Assembly (NCBI RefSeq): GCF_020253525.1
Contig: NZ_JADCBK010000079.1
Span: 1-45,443, forward strand
Direction: 5' to 3'
Length of the DNA: 45,443 nt
DNA from: Aquidulcibacter sp.
GTDB lineage: Bacteria > Pseudomonadota > Alphaproteobacteria > Caulobacterales > Aquidulcibacteraceae
Shown here: positions 41,472 through 45,443 of the stretch, piece after piece
Numbering within the stretch: position 1 is the first letter of the stretch
Layout of the letters: every line of letters begins with the position of its first letter
Program-made: the position numbers and the translations under genes
Notes under the pieces: generated by a model
Told to the model about the DNA's origin: nothing
Database searches by the model: none
What the model saw: only the letters and a program-made list of their open reading frames with translations

Positions 41472-41683
41472 TTTCAAATAGCGTGTTTGCTTGACAAACG
41501 GTGGGCTTTCACTATCCGCCCTAATAGCTTATTAATCCACAGACTAGGGTTAAACTATTGACGTTCGAAGTCTAAACGAGCTTGTATCATCATTGTTACC
41601 CAATTTTACTGGGCATATGCTCGCATTTCATCAGCAGGCCCCCGCAAGGGGTTTAGTTCTCATCTAAATTGTCTTGGAGGAAA
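41472..41683. other. AT-rich gap beside tRNA-Arg
   Basis: About 210 bases between the DUF2971 gene and tRNA-Arg. It holds a small hairpin GTTTG-CTTGA-CAAAC (41485-41499) and, on the tRNA side, CCCC-TTGC-GGGG on the minus strand near 41641-41652, which may end the tRNA transcript. I found no copy of the tRNA 3' end and no integrase fragment. Confidence 0.45.
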
Positions 41684-41760
41684 TGGCGCGCCCGGAGCGA
41701 TTCGAACGCCCGACCCTCAGATTCGTAGTCTGATGCTCTATCCAGCTGAGCTACGGGCGC
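41684..41760 (-). tRNA. tRNA-Arg (anticodon ACG)
   Basis: On the minus strand the 77-nt gene starts GCGCCCG, which pairs with CGGGCGC before discriminator G and an encoded CCA. The anticodon loop CTACGAA gives ACG, normally modified to ICG. The D arm (AGCTCAGCTGGATAGAGC) and T arm (GGGCG-TTCGAAT-CGCTC) are standard. Confidence 0.97.
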
Positions 41761-41797
41761 GCTGAGGCGGCGTCATTAGACGTCGTAGCGGCGAAGA

Positions 41798-42781
41798 TCA
41801 AGCGTCTTTGGCTGCATAGACGCCACGCATAACAGCCCGAGCCAAACAATCCGCAGCCAAAGCGCCAATTCGGGCAATCGTGAAGTGGGTGGGTTCGGTC
41901 AATTTTTGCTGCGCCGTCGATAGAGCAAATACCACGTCGCCATCAAAAGGGGCAAAAACAGGTCGGATCGCACGGGCAAGGCCGGCGCTGGCCATTTGGG
42001 CAACCCGCTTGGCTTGCGCAGGCGTCAGGGCCACATCGGTGGCGACACAGGCAATCGTCGTATTGGTGCGCCCGATCGCGGCAGGGTTAGCCTTAGCCGC
42101 ACCCCAATCATCGCCGTCCACGATCAAGGCGGGGTCTGGGCGGATGCCGCCTGCTTCGCCATTCTGTTCCAACGCCCAAGCCCAATAGGCGTCACTGCCG
42201 GGCATAACTACACTGCCAAAGCAATTGACCGCGACAATCGCCCCAACATGAATGCCGTCGGCCGTGCGTTGACTGGCAGAACCTAAACCACCGCGCAACT
42301 GCCCTGCCCGCGCGCCAATGCCTGCCCCATGGGCCCCCAAGTCAAACCGATCAGAGACAGCCTCAAGGGCGCGAACCCCCAAAGCACGATATGGCGGGTC
42401 CTGACCCCAGCTTTTGTTACCGCCATTGGCAAGGTCATAGAGGATCGCCGCAGGCACAACTGGGGAACGGGGGACACCTGGCAAGTCTACTAAGCCAAAG
42501 CCGCGCCCTTGGCCCCCCAAAGCGCTTGCAACGCCATCAGCAGCCGCCAGGCCATAGACAGACCCACCTGACAAGACCAAAGCATCAATGGCATCGACGA
42601 GATTTTCCGGGGCTAGAGCATCACTCTCGCGCGTGCCCGGCCCCCCACCACGCACATCCACCGCACAGACAGCGGCGACATCAGGATAAATCACGGTCAC
42701 GCCTGTCAAGGCGGCCTTATCTTCAGCTTGGCCAATCTTCAGGCCGGGGACGTCGGTAATGAGGTTCTTAAGTGGCTGCAT
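41798..42781 (-). CDS. P1 family N-terminal-nucleophile peptidase (DmpA/NylC-like)
   Basis: A 327-residue hydrolase of the DmpA/NylC family. These enzymes cleave themselves and use the new N-terminal Ser or Thr as nucleophile. GRTNTTIACVATD is the cleavage region; by analogy with NylC the cut would lie between Asn240 and Thr241. Other family marks are VDVRGGGPGTRESDAL and ALVLSGGSVYGL. Substrates in the family include D-amino-acid amides, beta-peptides and oligoamides, so the role here is open. The ATG at 42781 starts the conserved domain; the frame extends to 42877 without a better start. No clear ribosome-binding site is present. Confidence 0.87.
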   Translation of the reverse strand: MQPLKNLITDVPGLKIGQAEDKAALTGVTVIYPDVAAVCAVDVRGGGPGTRESDALAPENLVDAIDALVLSGGSVYGLAAADGVASALGGQGRGFGLVDLPGVPRSPVVPAAILYDLANGGNKSWGQDPPYRALGVRALEAVSDRFDLGAHGAGIGARAGQLRGGLGSASQRTADGIHVGAIVAVNCFGSVVMPGSDAYWAWALEQNGEAGGIRPDPALIVDGDDWGAAKANPAAIGRTNTTIACVATDVALTPAQAKRVAQMASAGLARAIRPVFAPFDGDVVFALSTAQQKLTEPTHFTIARIGALAADCLARAVMRGVYAAKDA

Positions 42782-42960
42782 TTGGGTTTTATATCGCCTT
42801 AACGGTCGTGGGCCTATAGCTGGGTCTGGATTATGTCGGTGGCTTGGCGTCACAAGCGCCATAGACTTTGCTGGCAAGATCGTTTCATTCTAGCCGACAC
42901 ACGATGGCGGACGCGGGCTATTGCTGGGCGCGCCAACACGAAGGAATTTTGGGAAGCACC

Positions 42961-43746
42961 ATGGGATCTCGCGCACCAAAGGCCCTGTTTCGCCGCCTGA
43001 TCTTGGCCGTGTGTGCCGGGGCTTGGCTGGTCGCAACAGCCGGTGTTGGAAGTGTCAGCGCCGAGACAAAGGCAAAGGCAAGCCAGCGGGTGCGGGTGGC
43101 CGTTTCTTCGGTGGGTGCAGACGCGATCGAGCGCACCCGTCAACGTTTGGCCTTTGCCTATTCAGACCTAGGCCTCACCTTAGGCGCACCGGTCTATTTT
43201 CGCCTTATCCGCGACCAAGACCGCCTTGAAGTATGGGTGAAATCTCCATCAGGGACCTATAGCCGCCTGCGCAATTTCAAAATCTGCAGCAAGGATGGGC
43301 CATTGGGGCCGCGCCAAAGCGTGTCGACCGGGCAACCTGAAGGCTTTTACACCCTAACCGCCTCCCAGATGCGGCCCCAAGGTGTCGGCTATTTGGGCAT
43401 TAATCTCAATTGGCCCAATGCGTATGATCGGGCGCGCGGATGGCGTGGTGCGCCGAGCTTGATCCAAGCGGGCTGTGCTTCGGGTCGTCATTATGGATTG
43501 ACGGACCAAGATATGGAGGAAGTCTACACGATTGCTTATTCAGCCTTGATCAGCGGACAGACTTCAATTCCCTTCCATATTTTCCCGTTTCAGATGACGC
43601 CATTTCGGATGCTGCAAGTGGGTCAAGGGCCAAAGGCAAGCTTCTGGCGCGAGCTCGAACCTGCGTGGCGCGCCTTTGAGCGCACAAAAACGCCGCCCCA
43701 GATCAAAGTCCAAGGGCGGCGCTATCGTGTCAGTGCAGGCAAATAG
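42961..43746 (+). CDS. YafK/DpaA-like L,D-transpeptidase-fold protein with substituted catalytic residues
   Basis: A 261-residue exported protein (signal peptide to about residue 36). FRLIRDQDRLEVWVKSPSGTYSRLRNFKIC, GPRQSVSTGQPEGFY and YLGINLNWPNAYDRA are typical of the YkuD-fold YafK/DpaA group, which act on peptidoglycan or its bound lipoprotein. The catalytic stretch, usually HGxCxSxGCYAM, reads QAGCASGRHYGL: Gln169 stands where His is expected and His177 where the catalytic Cys is expected. Cys172 is present, but at the family's non-catalytic position. It may be a pseudoenzyme or use a shifted centre. The start follows GGGAAG. It is divergent from the P1 peptidase gene. Confidence 0.75.
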   Translation: MGSRAPKALFRRLILAVCAGAWLVATAGVGSVSAETKAKASQRVRVAVSSVGADAIERTRQRLAFAYSDLGLTLGAPVYFRLIRDQDRLEVWVKSPSGTYSRLRNFKICSKDGPLGPRQSVSTGQPEGFYTLTASQMRPQGVGYLGINLNWPNAYDRARGWRGAPSLIQAGCASGRHYGLTDQDMEEVYTIAYSALISGQTSIPFHIFPFQMTPFRMLQVGQGPKASFWRELEPAWRAFERTKTPPQIKVQGRRYRVSAGK

Positions 43747-43747
43747 C

Positions 43748-43766
43748 CGGGCCGGTTAGAGGCCCG
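43748..43766. terminator. Hairpin between convergent genes
   Basis: CGGGCC-GGTTAGA-GGCCCG forms a perfect six-base-pair stem between the YafK-like gene and the cold-shock protein gene. It may serve both; no long T-run is present. Confidence 0.55.
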
Positions 43767-43775
43767 ACAATCTGC

Positions 43776-44720
43776 TTATTCTGGATTATAATCGCCTAAA
43801 TCTGGCTGATCATCGTCACCGCTGGGTGCAGCTTGGCCCACATCGCGGGCTGGAGCGGCAGCAGAGCCATCCAATAAGGACAGATTGATCGCCTTCGGGC
43901 CTTTGCCAAAGCGGTCTGGCAAGGTTTGGAATGCCAAACGCTGATCGGGTTCCAACACTTCAAAGCCTGAACGTTGGACAGCCGAAATGTGCACAAACAC
44001 ATCTGCGCCGCCACCATCTGGGGTGATGAAGCCAAAGCCACGTTCCGCGTTGAAGAATTTCACCGTGCCTTCATGGTTTTCCAAAGGCTCGCGCGGGCCA
44101 CGATCTTCGAAGTTACGTGGGCCACGGTCGCCACCGCCGCCGCCAAAGTCACGGCGAGGAGGACGGTCGCCAAAGCCACCGCCGCCTTGTGGACGGTCAC
44201 CATATTGACGCGGTGGACGGTCACCAAAACCGCCGCCGCCACCACCGAAGTCACGGCGTGGGGGACGGTCACCAAAGCCGCCGCCACCTTGTGGACGGTC
44301 GCCATATTGACGCGGCGGACGGTCACCAAAGCCACCGCCGCCTTGCGGACGGTCGCCATATTGACGCGGTGGACGGTCGCCAAAGCCACCCCCGCCCTGT
44401 GGGCGGTCGCCATATTGGCGCGGTGGACGGTCACCAAAGCCGCCGCCGCCCTGTGGACGGTCACCATATTGACGTGGTGGACGGTCACCAAAGCCGCCGC
44501 CACCTTGTGGGCGGTCGCCATATTGGCGCGGTGGGCGGTCGCCAAAACCGCCGCCGCCGCCGAAGCCACCGCCACCACCAAAGTCACGGCGTGGTGGACG
44601 GTCATTGAATGAAGGTGGTGGTGCGTCGAAGGAAGGTTCTTCCATGCCACGTGCGCGTTCACGTGGCTTCTTCTTCTTGTCGCCTGGCTTTGTATCTTCG
44701 TCGTCGTCGTCGAAACGCAT
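43776..44720 (-). CDS. Cold-shock-domain protein with RGG-type tandem repeats
   Basis: A 314-residue RNA-binding protein. An acidic then basic N-terminus (about 1-45) is followed by tandem repeats: five perfect copies of FGDRPPRQYGDRPQGGGG (59-148), a variant FGDRPPRRDF-Gly-rich unit, a sixth copy (165-182) and a last variant. The cold-shock domain is at about 216-283, with RNP1 RGFGFI and RNP2 VFVHI. Ordinary cold-shock proteins are about 70 residues; this one carries a long disordered arginine/glycine arm that should bind RNA and favour condensates. The ATG at 44720 begins the acidic part and is preceded by GGGGAA; the frame runs upstream to 44864 without good support. Confidence 0.9.
   Translation of the reverse strand: MRFDDDDEDTKPGDKKKKPRERARGMEEPSFDAPPPSFNDRPPRRDFGGGGGFGGGGGFGDRPPRQYGDRPQGGGGFGDRPPRQYGDRPQGGGGFGDRPPRQYGDRPQGGGGFGDRPPRQYGDRPQGGGGFGDRPPRQYGDRPQGGGGFGDRPPRRDFGGGGGGFGDRPPRQYGDRPQGGGGFGDRPPRRDFGGGGGDRGPRNFEDRGPREPLENHEGTVKFFNAERGFGFITPDGGGADVFVHISAVQRSGFEVLEPDQRLAFQTLPDRFGKGPKAINLSLLDGSAAAPARDVGQAAPSGDDDQPDLGDYNPE
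44130..44546 (-). repeat. 54-bp tandem repeats inside the cold-shock protein gene
   Basis: Positions 44277-44546 hold five adjacent 54-bp units and 44130-44276 hold three related ones. Units differ mainly at third codon positions (GGT/GGC, CGC/CGT), so the protein repeat is kept while the DNA drifts. The unit number may vary between strains by slippage. Confidence 0.85.
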
Positions 44721-44781
44721 GTAATTCCCCGGGAACCGACGGAGCAGGGTTGCGCCGCCACAGGGCCATCTCGACTGAGAC

Positions 44782-44812
44782 AGACCAGCACAGAGCCGAA
44801 GCTGTCTGGTCT
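44782..44812 (-). promoter_or_regulatory. Hairpin in the cold-shock protein leader
   Basis: AGACCAG (44782-44788) and CTGGTCT (44806-44812) pair, with ACAG/CTGT continuing the stem; on the minus strand the loop reads C-TTCG-G, a stable tetraloop type. It lies about 60 bases before the start codon, where a temperature-sensitive or autoregulatory element could act; that role is inference. Confidence 0.4.
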
Positions 44813-44926
44813 TGCACGCAATGAATGGGGCGTGTGCGACCAGATACGGGGCCGGTGCGGTCATTTCAGTTTGTTAAAAACGAACCTGCTATCGCCTTAT
44901 GCGCGAGTGTGAGCCGAGAAGCAACC

Positions 44927-45443
44927 TCACCAGCGGCCTGAAATGCGCGCTATTTCAGCCTTTGCCCCGCTTCCGCGTGCAAAAAGTGGTGCCAAATAGC
45001 CTCCAGCCTCGCGTAACGCCTCTTCCAAACCAAATGGCGGATTGGCAATTGTGACCCCGGCGCTGACCAAACCTTGGCCTTCATGGGGCGCGCAAACCTG
45101 TAAATCAGCGGTCAAAAGACGGGCTTCAGTCTCGGCCAAGGCACGGCGATATTCGCCGGTGATGTGACTATCCTTGTCGGCGTGCCACAAGATATAGGTC
45201 CCAGTTGCCCACCGGCTAAGGCCATCTTTCAAGGCTTCAACCAAACGCTCAAATTCACCGGGGCGTTCAAAGGGTGGATCGATAAGGACCAAGCCGCGTC
45301 GCTCTACCGGGGGCAAATGCGCGCGGACAGCCTCCCAAGCATCGCGCCGCTCAACCTTGATGCCGCGCGCGCGTTCAAACCGCGCAGCAAGGGTTTCGAA
45401 ATCGACCGGGTGCAGCTCACAGAACAAGGCCTTGTCCTGATAG
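44927..45443 (-). CDS. rlmJ: 23S rRNA (adenine2030-N6)-methyltransferase RlmJ, 3' part
   Basis: The last 172 codons of a gene that runs past the right edge of the window. YQDKALFCELHPVDFETL, VLIDPPFERPGEFERLV (the motif IV DPPF active site), TYILWHADKD and VTIANPPFGLEEAL are those of RlmJ, which methylates A2030 of 23S rRNA. The reading frame is open to the edge, so the start is not visible. The first visible TTG is internal, not a start. It lies upstream of, and on the same strand as, the cold-shock protein gene. Confidence 0.9.
   Translation of the reverse strand, partial: YQDKALFCELHPVDFETLAARFERARGIKVERRDAWEAVRAHLPPVERRGLVLIDPPFERPGEFERLVEALKDGLSRWATGTYILWHADKDSHITGEYRRALAETEARLLTADLQVCAPHEGQGLVSAGVTIANPPFGLEEALREAGGYLAPLFARGSGAKAEIARISGRW

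Noticed and set aside
41525-41540. DnaA-box-like TTAATCCACA
   Set aside because: One extra base breaks the TTATCCACA consensus, and there is no cluster of boxes or other origin sign.
40329-41683. Integrase-type island with direct repeats of the tRNA-Arg end
   Set aside because: No integrase gene and no copy of the tRNA 3' end could be found in the window, so the island boundaries are unproven.
44130-44546. CRISPR-like periodicity
   Set aside because: The repeats are contiguous, in frame and without spacers, so they are coding tandem repeats.
44060-44821. Open frames on both strands across the cold-shock protein repeats
   Set aside because: They are low-complexity products of the 54-bp repeat read in other frames; only the frame with the cold-shock domain is meaningful.

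Overview
The window reads as a chromosomal segment of an alphaproteobacterium, most likely of the Caulobacterales. The strongest pointer is a complete holdfast-anchor locus, hfaA-hfaB-hfaD, which belongs to prosthecate, surface-attaching bacteria. Alphaproteobacterial gene types agree with this: an NDUFA9-like epimerase, a stand-alone TadG-like protein, RlmJ, a DUF2147 protein and hybrid histidine kinases. GC content is fairly high throughout except at about 40.3-41.7 kb. The species cannot be named from the sequence alone.

Layout. 0-0.3 kb: non-coding DNA packed with inverted repeats, including a cloverleaf-like block. 0.3-10 kb: secreted amidohydrolase, S9 peptidase, MAPEG protein, RhlE-type DEAD-box helicase behind a highly structured leader, SDR oxidoreductase and a Tat-exported M13 metallopeptidase. 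10-12.2 kb: a two-gene unit for mesaconyl-CoA isomerisation and hydration, as in part of the 3-hydroxypropionate bicycle. 12.2-15.3 kb: typA, divergent from an NDUFA9-like gene. 15.3-18.3 kb: hfaABD behind a consensus sigma-54 promoter. 18.3-24.2 kb: TPR/aspartyl beta-hydroxylase protein, second S9 peptidase, and an exported subtilase with a probable outer-membrane C-terminus. 24.2-27.3 kb: tRNA-Leu(UAA), SLC1-type symporter, map and radC. 27.4-29.8 kb: two tandem paralogues of a cytoplasmic family I do not recognise. 29.9-37.0 kb: two divergent hybrid kinases, a small outer-membrane barrel protein, and an OmpR-type regulator/kinase pair. 37.1-45.4 kb: DUF2147 protein, TadG-like protein, Fic protein, DUF2971 protein in AT-rich DNA next to tRNA-Arg(ACG), P1 peptidase, a YafK/DpaA-like protein lacking the catalytic residues, an RGG-repeat cold-shock protein, and the 3' part of rlmJ.

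How the genes fit together. Protein and peptide breakdown is a theme: amidohydrolase dipeptidase, two S9, one M13, one S8, one P1 and Map, many of them exported, plus a dicarboxylate/amino-acid symporter. This suggests a heterotroph that scavenges peptides. Surface attachment is the second theme (hfaABD, TadG-like). RNA metabolism is the third (RhlE helicase, RGG cold-shock protein, RlmJ, TypA), and both RNA-binding genes have leaders able to fold. The parts most worth follow-up are the paralogue pair at 27.4-29.8 kb, the degenerate L,D-transpeptidase-fold protein, the Mct-Meh pair, the holdfast operon with its six-repeat HfaD, the Fic/DUF2971 segment, and the cloverleaf DNA at the left edge.
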